Of a stretch of DNA of 64,000 bases, positions 46,138-57,603 are shown in pieces; positions within the stretch are counted from its first letter, which is position 1; the number at the start of each line of letters is the position of its first letter. The translations under genes and the position numbers were made by a program. Below the pieces are notes generated by a model. It did no database searches. It was not told where the DNA came from and worked only from the letters and a program-made list of their open reading frames with translations. The stretch is from Typhlomys cinereus (lineage: Eukaryota > Chordata > Mammalia > Rodentia > Platacanthomyidae). Where the stretch lies: the NCBI GenBank assembly GCA_023101885.1, contig JALPQD010000223.1, positions 3,521,866 to 3,585,865 of the forward strand, given 5' to 3'.

Positions 46138-47766
46138 CAGTTTCTGTGTATTTTTGATTGAACTGATTTAGTTGGTATTAACTACACTTGGGCAGTTATT
46201 ACTAGTGCTTGCCTTGGAGTTGGGTATGTTTGCCTTTTGTTATTGTTATTTCCTAGATAAGACTATTAGGCTGTTAGTACATCAGTTAAGTCACATTAAG
46301 TAGACAGGGGGTGAATATTAGTATAGTATTGCACTTTTGCTATTTAGTATCTTGGTGATATGTGAGAGTGAGTGGTGTACTCCCTGGAATTGTATGTTTT
46401 TGGGCTGGCTGTATGTAAAAGTTAATCTATAGTGATTAATATTAGAAAGGAACAGTAAGGTGAAAAAAAGGAGGTTTACTTATCTTTGGGCTGGATGTGA
46501 AGAATCTCTCCCATGTGATAGGATGATTGCAGAGGTCTTCAGATATATGGCCTTTGACCCTTAGAACTTTGCTTGAGTTTCCTTGGGACTCTTGTTGAAT
46601 TCTGAGTAGCAGTGTGTCTTCCATGGACCACGTGCGTGGGTCCCCGGTGGGCTGGAGAGGCAGAGGGGCTGATGTTGATGGCAGAATTCTTCACCTGGGA
46701 CCTGAGACTTGGCTTATTGGCCCACCTACGCTCCAGGGATGGAGGAATGTGAGCAAGTCCTGTCCAGTGGGGCGGACAGGCAGGCGGGAAGAAGAAAGAG
46801 ACTGGGGCCCGGGGCGTGGCCCAGGCAAAACCGGAGGCAGCCTGGGTTTCGCTGGAACACGAGTCCACTTGGGGGGCTGGGCGAAGTCACCTGGGATGGA
46901 GGATTGGGAGGGCGGGCGGGAGGAAGAATTGGTCATGTTTTTTTTTTTCTTCCAGTTGGTGTTCCTGCACTGCCCTTGTCTCCATCCTGATGGGTATTGG
47001 ATGTCACTTCCTAGCCAGAGATAAAAGTCTGTTAAAATAAAGTCTTATTATAAGAGTAGTGTCAAAGGTAGATGGAATAAGAGTAGGAGACCATGGTGAG
47101 GGAGGAGGGTCAGTCTCCCATTTGCAGGATGGTTACCTTCTATCTGCCAGACTCTATGCCCTCCCTTTCTGGTGAGATCAAATCCCATCAGTTGTAAGTG
47201 ATCAGGAAGGAAAGTCTGTGAGCTTAACCAGATATCTCATTACTTGCTTGCAGTACTTGATGGTGGCCTATTTTCTCTGCTGTAGCATGATTCCCTCTCT
47301 CCTTGTTTCTGGCGGGGCCCTCTTTCCCCTTCCCTCTTTTTATAATCTTTGCAATTACTGTAGGTATTACGGAGATTTATCTTTGAGTGTGTCACTAAGT
47401 GGGTTTGGTACTAGGATCCACTTATTAGGGAGTATATACGGTGCTTAATTTTCTGTTTCTGGGATACTTCACTCAATATAATTTTTTCTAATTCCCTCCG
47501 TTTCCTGGCCAATTTAATTAATTCATCATTTTTGATGGCTGAGTAGTATTCCATTGTATAAATGTACTACATTTTCCTTATCGAGTCGTCAACTGTTGGG
47601 CATTTGGGTTGATTCCATGGCTTTGTTGTAAACAGTGCTGCTATGAACATGGTTGTGCTTGTGCTATCAAGGTGAATTTTTGCTGTATGGGCGACTATTC
47701 CCAAAAGTGGAATAGCAGGGTCATATGGCATTTCAATCTTTAACTTTTTAAAGAGTCACCAGATGG

Positions 47767-48070
47767 AGCTGGAGAGGTGGCTCAGGGGTTAAGCCTCTGC
47801 CTTGCAGGCAGAAGGTCCTGAGTTCGGATCCTAGAGACCCTACGTATAGACTCCGGGCGGAAGCAGGCGCGGCCTGGGTTTCTGGTCCTGGTAGGGCGGA
47901 GCCTGTTAATTCCCCGGGCAGAGTAAACAAGGAGGAGGTGGAGGCGGTCCATGGTGGTTCCCGAATTTGCCCATGGTTCTACATACACACACATACATGC
48001 TCATACACATGCGCATACACGCACAATTTAATAAATAATAATAATAAAACAAATTAAAAAAAAAAAAAAA
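47767..48070 (+). repeat. B2-like SINE, younger subfamily, complete, sense
   Basis: Target-site duplication AGAGTCACCAGATGG / AGAATCACCAGATGG (47752-47766 and 48071-48085, one mismatch). AGCTGGAGAGGTGGCTCAGG head, GGTCCTGAGTTCGGATCC B-box-like block, GGGCGGAGCCTGTTAATTCC, CGGTCCATGGTGGTTCCCG, CA-rich stretch, AATAATAATAATAAAAC and a poly(A) end. Confidence 0.95.
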
Positions 48071-48508
48071 AGAATCACCAGATGGCTCACCAGAGTGGTT
48101 GTGTAAGCCTGCGTTCCCACCAGCAAGGTAGGAGAGTTCCCTTCTCGCCACATCCTCTCCAGCATTTGGCATTGTTTGTATTGTGGATTTTTGCCATCCT
48201 GACCGGGGTGAGATGATATCTCAGGGAGTTTCTGATTTGCATTTCCCTGATGGCTAAAGCTGTGGAGCATTTTTTAAGATATTTGTTAGACCTCTCAATA
48301 TCTTTCCTGGTAAAGTTTCTATTAATTTCCAAAGCCTATTTTTTAATAGGGCCATTTATTTTATTGGTCTTCAGTTTTCTAAGTTCTTTGTGCACTCTGG
48401 GTAATAGAGCTCTATCAGATATGTAGTTAGCGAAGATTTTCTCCCATTCTGTGGGTTGCCTTTGTGCTTGGGTTACAATCTCTTTATAAGAACAGAATCT
48501 CTTTAATT

Positions 48509-48911
48509 AATTAATTAATTAATTAATTTTTTATTTCCGCTCATACAGACTTAATAGGTACACTGGTCCCCTCACTCCCTCCACCTCCCCCTGATGCCCC
48601 TGTTCCCCCTTCCCTCCCCCCTCCCTTTCCATCCCCCAGTCCCTCCCCCCCAGTGGCTCACCCCCAATCCCCAAAGCATCCTTTAATCTGCATGCCAAAC
48701 TGTCCTCCGGGTCTTCCTCTCCGATGAGGTGCAAGGACCCAGGGGTATTTCCCAGAACACTTTACTGTGTTCCCCTTAAGCTTAGAAACACTACTGTGAC
48801 TGTCAGTTCCTAGTCTCCAAGGATCCTAGTGCCTTTTAGTCCATGCTACACTTTGTGGGGTCAATAATATGTTGGACATAGCGCAGGTCATGCAAAGTCC
48901 TATTATGATTG
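48509..48911 (-). mobile_element. Nested 5'-truncated LINE-1 (3' UTR only) inside LINE-1 D
   Basis: A ~400-bp LINE-1 3' UTR (from ATTTCCGCTCATACAGACTT to GCGCAGGTCATGCAAAGTCC) interrupts ORF2 of LINE-1 D. AGAATCTCTTTAATT / AGAAGCTCTTTAATT flank it (48494-48508 and 48912-48926). Its tail is an AATT-repeat plus T run (48505-48533), consistent with the antisense poly(A). Confidence 0.9.
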
Positions 48912-49560
48912 AGAAGCTCTTTAATTTAATAAGATCCTATCTGTTGAGTGTTGCTATTGGATTTCGGTTCAGGAACTGTTGGCCTAGTCCAATCAGCTCG
49001 AGAGAGTTCCCTACCCTTTCAACTAAGGTTTTTATAGTCTCTGGCCTTATATTGAAGTCCTTAATACATTTGGAAGTAATTCTTGTACATGGTGACATGT
49101 ACGTGTCCAGTTTTAATTTTCTGAATATGGACGTCCAGTTTTGGCAGCACCATTTGTTGAAGATGCTGTTCTTCTTCCATTAGATGTTTTGGGCCCCTTT
49201 GTTAAAGATCAAATGGCTGTAATTGTGTGCGTTTATATCTGGGACTTCAGCCCTTTTCCATTGATCTGTGTGTCTATTTTGGATCAGTACCAGGCTGTTT
49301 TTATAACTATGGATTTGTAGTATAGAGCAGTGTTTTTGTTACTCAGGATAGTTTTTGCTATCCTGAGTCTTTTGTGCCTCCATATGAATTTTGAGATTGT
49401 TTGGTCAACTTCCTTAAAGAATTGCTTTGGCATTTTGATTGGTATAACATTGAATCTGTATATTGCCTTTGGTAGGATGGTCATTTTTATGATATTGATC
49501 CTGCCATTCCAGGAACATGGGAGGTCTTTCCATCTTCTGGTGTTCTGTAATTTCTTTCTT

Positions 49561-49583
49561 TTTTATTATTGATTATTTATTCA

Positions 49584-49619
<36 letters not shown>

Positions 49620-49832
49620 GAACCAGGGTCGAATTTGGGAACTACAATGGACTGCCTCCACCTCCTCCTTGTGTATACTTTGCCCTGGGATTCACAGGCT
49701 CCACCGTACTAGGACCAGAAATGCAGGCCGCCTCCGCTTCTGGCCGGCATCTATACGTGGGGTCTAGGATCTGAACTCAGGACCTTCTGCCTGCAAGGCA
49801 GAGTCCTATCCCCTGAACCACCTCTCCAGCCT
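49561..49832 (-). repeat. B2-like SINE, younger subfamily, antisense
   Basis: CTGTAATTTCTTTCTT duplicated at 49545-49560 and 49833-49848. On - GGAGAGGTGGTTCAGGGGAT head, CGTATAGATGCCGGCCAGAA body, internal CA run (49587-49618) and TTGAATAAATAATCAATAATAAAA tail. It is slightly more diverged than the 45.8 and 47.8 kb copies. Confidence 0.95.
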
Positions 49833-52224
49833 CTGTAATTTCTTTCTTTAGGGTTTTAAAGTTTTCATTATAGAGGTCTCTTACTTCTTTGGTTAGATTT
49901 ATACCATGGAATTTCATTTTTCAAGGGGCTGTAGTAAACGGGATTGTTTCTCTCAGGGCTTTTTCACTTCTTTCATTCTGGGCATATAGGAAGGCCACTG
50001 ATTTTTGTACATTTATTTTGTATCCTACCACCCTGCTGAACTTCTGTATTAGTTCCAGAAGTTTCCTGGTGGAGTTTTTAGGATCACTCAGGTATATGAT
50101 CATGTCATCTGCAAATAGAGATAACTTGACTTTTTCCTTGCCGATCTGAATCCCTTTTATCTCCCTTTCTTGTCTTATGGCTTCAGCTAAGACTTCAAGT
50201 ACAATATTGAATAGAATTGGTGATCATGGATAGCCTTTTCTAGTTCCTGATCGAAGTGGGAATGCTTCCAGTTTTTCCCCATTGAGTATAATCCTTGCTG
50301 TTGGCTTGTTGTATACAGCTTTTATTATATTGATAAAGGTTCCTTCCATTCCAACTGTCTCTAGGGTTTTAATCATAAAAGGCTGATGGATCTTGTCAAA
50401 AGCTTTTTCTGCATCTATCGAGAGTATCATGTGCTCTTGAATTTTGGACTGGTTTATATGGTGAATTATATTTATTGATTTGCGTATGTTGAACCAACCT
50501 TGTGTGCCGGGGATGAAGCCTACTTGGTCCCCATGAATGATCTTTTTAATATGTTTTTGAATCCGATTTGCTATGGTTTTTTATGAGAATCTTTGCATCT
50601 GTGTTCATCAGAGAGATTGGCATATAGTTTTCTTTTTTAGTGTATCTTTATTAGATTTTGGGATTACGATGATATTAGCTTTATAGAAAGAATTTGGTAG
50701 TGTTCCTTCCTTTGCTATTTGATGGAACAGTTTAAGGAGTATTGGCGTTATTAGCTCCTTAAATATCTTGTAGAACTCTGTGCTGAATCCATCTGGTCCA
50801 GGACTTTTTTGTTGAGAAGGTTCAAGATTACTCAATCGATTTCCTCATATGTTATAGGACTACTTAAATAGTTCAAAACTTCCTGATTCAATTTCAGTAA
50901 GTTGTGCTTACTTAGGAATTCATCCATTGTTTTTGTTCTGTCATATTTCACAGAGTGTAAGTTTTTGAAATATGACGTTATAATACTCTGGATTTTTGGG
51001 GTATCAGTAGTGATAACTCCATTTTCATTTCTAATTTTGTTAATTTGTGTTTTCTCTCTCTCTTGCTTTTGGTTAATTTAGCTAGGGGTGTAGCAATCTT
51101 ACTGTTTTTTTTTTTTTTTTACAATGAACCGGCTTTTTGACTGGTTGATTCTCTGTATTGTTTTCCTAATCTCATTTTCGGATATTTCTCCCCCTATTTT
51201 GCTAATCTCCTCTCTTCTACTGCTTTTGGGATTGGATTGCTCAAGTGTCTCTAAAGCTTTAAGCTGCATTAAGTTATTTATTTGTGATGTTTCCATTTTT
51301 TTTATGTATGCATTAAGATTTGCGAACTTACCTCTTAGGACAGCTTTCATTGTGTCCCAGAGATTTTGATAAGTTGTATTTTCATTATCATTCGCTTTCA
51401 GGAAATCTTGAATTTCCTTTGTAATTTCTTCCTGAATCCAATTCTCATTCAGTATCATAGTGTTTAGTTTCCGGGAGTTAGTGTATTTTCTGTTGTTTGT
51501 TGCATTGTGGATGTCTAGGTTTAGTTCATGGTGGTCTGATAGGGTACAGGCTAGAATTTCAGCTTTCCTGTATATGTGGAGATTTGTTTTGCGGCCCAAT
51601 ATGTGATCTATTTTGGAGAAAGTTCCGTGTGCTGCTGAGAAAAATGTGTATTCTTTCATGTGTGGATGAAAATTTCGATAGAGATCTGTAAGGTCCATTT
51701 CAGTAAAGGTTTGATTAAGTTCCAAAGTGTCTCTGTTAAATTTTTGACCTGTTGACCTATCCCATGTTGAGAGGGCGGTGTTGAAATCCCCAAGAATTAT
51801 CCTTTGGGGGATAATTTCTCGCTTTAGATGCTGTACGTTTTGCTTAATGAATGTGGAGGGGCCCATATTAGGTGCATATATGTTCAGTATTTTGAAGTCT
51901 TCATGGTGAATTGTACCTGTGACTAAAATGTAGTATTCATCTGGGTTTCTTATGATTTTTTTTTGGTTTGAATTCCACTTTGTCCCATAGCATAACGGCT
52001 ACTCCTGCTTGCTTCCTGGTTCCAATAGCTTGCAGAATTTTGGACCAGCCTTTTATTTTTAGGATGTGCCTATCTTTTGTGGTGAGATGAGTTTCCTGTG
52101 GGCAGCAGATTGATGGATTGTGATTTTTAATCCTAGTTTGTAATCTGTGTCTCTTGATCGGTGAATTAATTCCATTGACATTTAATGTTATAATGGAGAA
52201 ATTATTTTTAATTCAGGACATTTT

Positions 52225-53350
52225 TTATGTTTAGTGGCTTTTGTAAGTGTATTATTTGACTTTTATGTTTTGGTGGTATTATACTTCCCTTCTGTCCTCC
52301 TATATATGCTTGTTTTTTTCTTCAAGCTTGAGTATCATTTCTAGTATTTTTTTGAAGTGTTGGTTTTGAAGACATGTAAGCCTTCAATTTGTCTTTGTGC
52401 TGGAAAACTTTTCTTTCTCTCTCAATCATGACGGATTTTGCCAGATAATATAAGCCTGGGTTGACATTTTTGCTCATTTAATATTGGAATTACGTCTCTC
52501 TAAGCTCTTCTTGTTTTTAGTGTTTCCATTGAGAAGTCATTTGTTGTTTTGATAGGTTTACCTTTAAAAGTGACTTTTTTTTTTCCCTTGAAGCTCTCAG
52601 CACTTTTTCTTTGTCTTGAATATGGAGTGTTTTGATTATTATTGGCATGGTCAGTTTCTACTTTGGTCATATCTGTTTGGGGTGCGGAATGCCTCTTGTA
52701 TTTGGATGGGCCTCTCTCTATTTTTAGATGAGGAAAGTTTTCCTTTATGATAATATGAAAAATTTCCTCAGGTGTAGTATTTTGGTATTCTTGCTCTGGT
52801 ATTCCGTGAATGTGCATGTTAGGCTTCTTCCAGGTGTCCCATAACTCTTGAATATTCCTCTTCAATTGAGCTGGTTAGTTCTTCGACTTTGTCTTCAAGA
52901 TCTGATATTCTATTTTCTGCTTCATTAGTTCTGCTGATAAGACTTTCTGTTGAGTTCTGGGTTGAAGATAACTTGTCTTTTAGTTCCAGTTTAAAATCTG
53001 CTTGAGCTTGTTTAACTGCTCTATGCCTGTTTTTGTTTCTTCCACTGTTTCTCTCATCTTCTCCATGTGCCTGTTGTGTTCCTGTTCAAAGTGGTTGATC
53101 AGATTCTTTAACTGCTCCTAGATTTCTTCTTTTATAGTGTTGAACATTGTCAGATCAGGCTTTGAAAATCATTATCTTGGGTATGGCTTTCTTGGCTATT
53201 TTCTGTGACCTTGTTCTGGTTTGAATCTATCATTATGGGGTTAATTCTTTCCGTAGCAGATTTGTTGTCTCGGTTTTTGTTTCTCATGGATTTACGCTGT
53301 GATCTGGGCATTGTTGTTTTATCTCTTAAGATCTTTCAGTTTCTATGTGT
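52225..53350 (-). pseudogene. LINE-1 D ORF1, broken
   Basis: The frame 52865-52500 has the RRM-region residues MHIHGIPEQEYQNTTPEEIF and downstream FKGKPI. Coiled-coil coding sequence continues to about 53350 with indels. Confidence 0.7.
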
Positions 53351-54060
53351 TTTTGGCTGAACTGAATTAGATGATATTACTACTGTTGAGCAATTATTAC
53401 TAGGGTTTGCATTGGAGTTGGGTACGCTTGTCTGGTATTGGCGTTTATTTCCTAGATGACGTTATTAGACTGTTAGTACATCAATTAAGTCAGATTTAGT
53501 AGACAGGGTGAGTATTAGTATGGTAGTGCACTTTTATGATTTAGTACCTTGGTGATATGTGAGGGTGAGTGGTATAATCCCTGAAGTTGTATGTTTTGGG
53601 GGTGGCTATATGGAAAAGTTAATCTACAGTGATTAATAATTGAAAGGAACAGGATGGCAAAAAAGGTGTTTACTTATCTTTGGGCTGGATGTGAAGAATC
53701 TCTCCCATGTGATAGGATGATTTTAGAGGACTTCAAATGTATGGCCTTTGTCCCCTAGAGCTTTGCTTGGGTTTTCTTTGGACTCTGTTGAATTCTGAGG
53801 AGCAGAGAGTCCCCCCTGGTCAGTGTCTGAGGGGCAGGGGGTCCGCTGGTCTGCTCCAGGGCAAAAAGGGCTGTGCGTCTAGTTGTCCTGCAGTTCACCT
53901 GGGACCTGAGCATGGCCTAGGGCCCTTCCCCAGTGCCAGGGCAGAGTGGCTGCTGCTCTGGCTGTCGGGTGGGTCCAGAGGGTGACCTGGGGCCTGGGAT
54001 GTGGTCTACGGCTCTTACCTGAGGAGCAAGGGGTCCGCCAGTCTGGCCCCAGGAAAAAGT

Positions 54061-54349
54061 GCACTTTCTCACATACTATATAATTGGAACGACAAACAAT
54101 GGAAAATTCCAAAAGTTAAAGTAGATATTTTTCCCATTTTTTTTCTTGTCTGTCCTTTAGGAATGCCCAGCCAGCCAGCCCACCCTCCTCATGCCAGGAT
54201 CCAGCAACACTGATTTTGCAGCAATGCAATCTCAAGCACATATGCAGTGATAGAGCTTGTCCTAAGTTACACAAAAAAGCAATTAAAAATCCTGCAAAAG
54301 ACTTGTAGGCTAGGTAGTAAGGGTAAAGGGGACAAAAGAGAAAAAGGAA
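54061..54349. other. Unique sequence
   Basis: No feature recognised between LINE-1 D and the next SINE. Confidence 0.4.
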
Positions 54350-54590
54350 ATCTTTAAAAACTGTGTGTTTGTATGTGGTTTGTGGCATTGGGATACTTGA
54401 GTGTGCCTGTGGAGGCCCAAGAGTGACACTGGGAATCATCCTGGATTGCCCTACGTTCTTATTGCTTTGCTCTGGGTGTTCCCAGTTTCTGTCTTCCAGG
54501 GGCAGAATTGCAGGCCATAGCCATTTGTATGTGGGATGTGGGATTTGAACTCATAAATTTTCTGGTCAGTAGAAATATTAACACCGTCCT
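54350..54590 (-). repeat. B2-like SINE, older subfamily, antisense
   Basis: GTGCCTGTGGAGGCCCAAGA, GGGAATCATCCTGGATTG, TCTGGGTGTTCCCAG and GTGGGATTTGAACTCAT are the antisense blocks of the older local subfamily. The head is degraded. Confidence 0.7.
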
Positions 54591-55244
54591 GCATTTCTCT
54601 TCTTAAAAGGGAAAAGGACTACTCCTCATAGATGCTGACTTTTCCCTCCAGGCTGGTGACAGTACCAGGTGTACTTCATTAAACACACTTGCAGTAATCA
54701 AAGGAGAAGGAAAGACAAAGGTCATGTCAGTTGGCTGACATCTCTATTGCTTTCTAGGCACATCTCTCTGAAGCTCACAGACAAGAAGCAGGAGAATGTC
54801 CACTAGATGGCAGTAGAGGAAGGGAGCTAGCAGAGCACAGGCACTTTAGATTCCTGGACTTCTGCTTGAATGTCCACTCATTGCTCCTGGCATCTCTGCT
54901 TTTTCTTTGGCCATCTGTGGATTTCCACCTCATTCTTGCCAAAAGACAGTGCTGTCCAGGAAAGGGCTTCCCAAGACTATGTGTTGAGTCTGTTCAGGGC
55001 CTGGATTTAGAAGTTTCGGAGTGGAATCTCCGGAAGGTAGGCTTTGGGGAACTCGGTAGCCCAGGTTAGGGACTGACAGTGGTGGAAAAGTGCCAGGACA
55101 ACTTGAGGCGTTCCAAGTCTGCAATATGGATGAAACAGAGCAGGAGCTCTGGGTGGCCCTATTCTTACAAAGAGAGGTCTCTATATAGGGGTACTCACAT
55201 TTTCCAGATGATCAAGTCCACCAGGAGTTCACTGATGTGCCAGT
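54591..55244. other. Unique sequence flanking the long provirus
   Basis: No gene or repeat recognised. Together with 63411-64000 it forms the pre-insertion locus. Confidence 0.45.
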
Positions 55245-55250
55245 GTGAAG

Positions 55251-55597
55251 TGTCCCGCGCAACCGTCTCGCCAGTAAGAACAACGCGGCACACGCACAGG
55301 ATCCTTCTGGAGTAAAGCTTTAATGCGTCTTGAGAGGGAGAGCATAAGCTTACAGAGTAGAAGCGGAGACCCCGAACAGGAAAAACCCAACCCTTATATA
55401 GGTTAACGGCCCTCGCCTAGGACGTGTCAACTCCTGAGTGGCCGTCGCTCATCAGGCCATATGACGCCACGGGAGAAGCGGGAGACTAAGGATGGAAAAT
55501 TACCCAGCGCCTGCGCATTAGCTTGTTTACCACTCCAAGTCCGCCGGAAATCGGCGCCATCTTGTAATGGAGGACGCATGTAGGGCTGCTCCCTACA
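55251..55597 (-). repeat. 3' LTR of the long provirus
   Basis: 347 bp. On - it starts TGTAGGGAG and ends GCGGGACA. It carries AAGATGGCGCC, a CTATATAAGG TATA box and ATTAAAGC as poly(A) signal. The CCAAT of the other LTR (GCCAATCAGG) is changed here to GCCACTCAGG. Confidence 0.95.
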
Positions 55598-55611
55598 TCT
55601 CCCCCTTTATT
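55598..55611 (-). promoter_or_regulatory. Polypurine tract, long provirus
   Basis: On - AATAAAGGGGGAGA directly precedes the 3' LTR. It is the plus-strand DNA primer and near-identical to the tract of the short provirus (AAGAAAGGGGGAGA). Confidence 0.9.
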
Positions 55612-55672
55612 ATTATATAATGATATGGCTAAGATTCTATATTATTATATAATGATATGGCTAAGATTCTAT
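55609..55672. repeat. 32-bp tandem duplication beside the polypurine tract
   Basis: Two adjacent copies (55609-55640 and 55641-55672) of a 32-bp AT-rich unit containing ATATGGCTAAGATTCTAT. They lie in the 3' non-coding part of the long provirus. Confidence 0.95.
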
Positions 55673-55990
55673 AAGTAAGCAAGTAGGTCACCCATGTAGT
55701 GAGGGATAGAGGCAGAAGTTGTGCCTCCTGTCACAAATAGTAAGACTGTGAGAGTCGCCATTAGGCTTTTGATATTTCCCGGAGCGCTCTCAACCTGTCC
55801 TTTGCCGTTTTTCCAGGAGAGGGAAACTAGGGCAGGCAACCCTCATGCTGAACAACATGCCTCCCAGAGAAGTTTGGAACTTTCTGTGCGATGCTTTGCT
55901 CGGCATCCCTCATGGGCTGCTCTAGCCAGACACTCTACCCTGTGCAATGAGTCTATGCTCTGGGTGTGCAAGAGCTGTCTGACCGGCGGC
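55673..55990 (-). promoter_or_regulatory. 3' non-coding block of the long provirus
   Basis: The region after env contains stretches shared with the short provirus, including GAGCAAAGCATCGCACAGA and GAGTGTCTGGC. No protein is evident. It is a candidate RNA export or stability element, by analogy with the RNA transport element reported near the 3' end of mouse IAP. Confidence 0.5.
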
Positions 55991-57603
55991 CTATTGCTTA
56001 AGCATAGTCAGCCAGATGTCAGTGGAGGCCCCCTGTTCTAGGGCCACAAGCGCTTGGACAATAACCACCTTGTCTCTCTCTGTTTGTGCCTTGAGCTTGC
56101 ATAACAGCCAAAGGAGTAACACCAATCCTCCACAAAGGGCAATTCCAAACATTCCCACCCCCACCCATTCCTTGAAAGCAGAGGAGATCCATGTAGATAG
56201 GCCTTCAGTTAGGGACAGGTCAAGGCGTGTAGAGTTGATTTGAATGATGGCGACCCTCAGTTCTCGAAGGGTTTGTTCAAAATCGGCGGTCCAATTCTGT
56301 AATATAAACTGAGAAAGGCTTTTTGACAAGTTAGCAGCTTTAATAAAATTCTAGTATTGAATAGAAGTTATGCATAAGCCTGTAAGCTTTTGCTCGCACC
56401 CGAGCTGGGCTAATTGCCATAGTATATCTATTTGTTCTTGGACCAGATCTATGCGCTGATTAACCAGCATAAGCCCTCCCTGTATTTGGGTATTAGCTGA
56501 GACCTGTTTATCGATGGCTGTAGACACTGTGGCTGACAGTTGATTAACAGTCTTAGCTGTTTGAACCTGGCCAGACAAAGCCAAAGCTGAAGCCGTGAGC
56601 GGTGGCAACAGCCGCGGTGGCAACGATGCTGACAATAGCAGCCGTGATCCCAAAATCTCTTTTGTGTCTAAATAAGGTCATGGTTCCTGGAGCATCAACG
56701 GGTATAGGGATAAAGCGGGGCATACGGGCTGCCAGTGCTATATGATGTGTGCTGGCATTCCAGCATAGGGTATAAAAACAAGATCCTTTTGAGCAATTTA
56801 ATTCTTTATCGTCGGTATCATTGCTAACTATCCACACAAACGGTGGCCAAACACAAACTGGAGAAGACTTAAAGCTCGTCCTTGGGTCCTTCTTTGGCGT
56901 ATAGTGGATTTTGTCAGTGTCAGATTGATTATACCACAGGAGGCCCTTTTCAAGACTCCCCCCAAGGAGCGTTGCCATGGGTGTAAGATCAGTACAACTA
57001 CCATTGAGACCACAAAGTAGCCACAGATCGAAAGGATTAATATCATAACTCCATGGGTCCATAGTAGTGTGGTTGCCTCCCGTTCCCACCAGTGGAGAGA
57101 ATGAAAAGAGCCCTGAATTGAGCGGGGATGCCCTGCGCGCCTGACATCCAGTCCAAGGAACAGAAGTGATAGGGGTATCTTCCATTGAGGTCCCTTTACA
57201 AAAAGGTGCTAGCTTGGATTGTTTAGGGGGATTGGAACGCGCAGCGTCCGATGAGTTGATAAGAGGCCACCAGCCGTACAATATTGTGGCGTTGGCCTCA
57301 AATTTCCCAAGCCTGGAGGATATGGACTTGGTTTTGATTGTCTTTCCCAACCAAACATAGGATTGATTAAATAACAAAATACAGGGGTGTTCTATTAGAA
57401 GTAAAAAGGCGAGGGAACACTCGGGCGTTATACATCACCGGCATCGGGAGTGGGAACGTTGACATAATTCCCCAGCGTGGTTCCCCCTGGGCAGGTAGGG
57501 TCTGGAGCATCGTCAGCAGCATTGGAAGAATCAGCTGCTGTGTCTCTTTGCTCCAGGACCGTTCTGGTAAGTCTTTCAGGGATCCAGAAAGGATTCTCTT
57601 CAT
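55991..57603 (-). pseudogene. env: env (surface and transmembrane subunits), broken
   Basis: A leader frame (57603-57367) overlaps the end of pol and has a hydrophobic signal-like stretch ([13 protein letters not shown]). The surface-subunit frame (57377-56553) continues after a frameshift near 57370 and reaches an RHKR cleavage site followed by a hydrophobic fusion-peptide-like segment. A further frameshift near 56590 leads to the transmembrane ectodomain (56653-56351) with a C-x7-C loop (GCEQKLTGLC). An in-frame stop at 56351 separates this from the membrane anchor and tail (56329-55991, WVGVG and a ~22-residue hydrophobic run). At least three lesions make it non-functional as read. Confidence 0.85.

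Larger units (their letters stand above)
39843..46940 (-). mobile_element. LINE-1 C, near full length, antisense, inactive
   Basis: It runs from the A-rich 3' end at 39843, through 3' UTR, ORF2 and ORF1, to a GC-rich 5' UTR ending near 46940. It is closely similar to LINE-1 A. A young B2-like SINE (45813-46137) has inserted in the 5' UTR/ORF1 boundary region. LINE-1 D starts immediately after its 5' end. Confidence 0.9.
47490..52225 (-). pseudogene. LINE-1 D ORF2, broken and interrupted
   Basis: The endonuclease part is best preserved (51866-51099: ILGDFNTALSTWDRSTGQK, then HILGRKTNLHIY and LSDHHELNLDI, the catalytic SDH). RT pieces are 50835-50608 ([13 protein letters not shown]) and 50430-50224 ([12 protein letters not shown]). 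The ADD motif region lies near 50100. Stops, frameshifts and three insertions break it. Confidence 0.8.
46944..54060 (-). mobile_element. LINE-1 D, near full length, antisense, inactive, 3' end missing
   Basis: It begins inside the 3' UTR (about 500 bp short of the usual 3' end) right after LINE-1 C. It continues through ORF2 and ORF1 to a GC-rich 5' UTR around 53750-54060. It is interrupted by two SINEs (47767-48070, 49561-49832) and a LINE-1 3'-UTR insertion (48509-48911). Confidence 0.85.

Noticed and set aside
47767..47840. tRNA gene-like A and B boxes
   Set aside because: They are the tRNA-derived heads of B2-like SINEs, with SINE bodies, tails and target duplications; no cloverleaf tRNA gene is supported.
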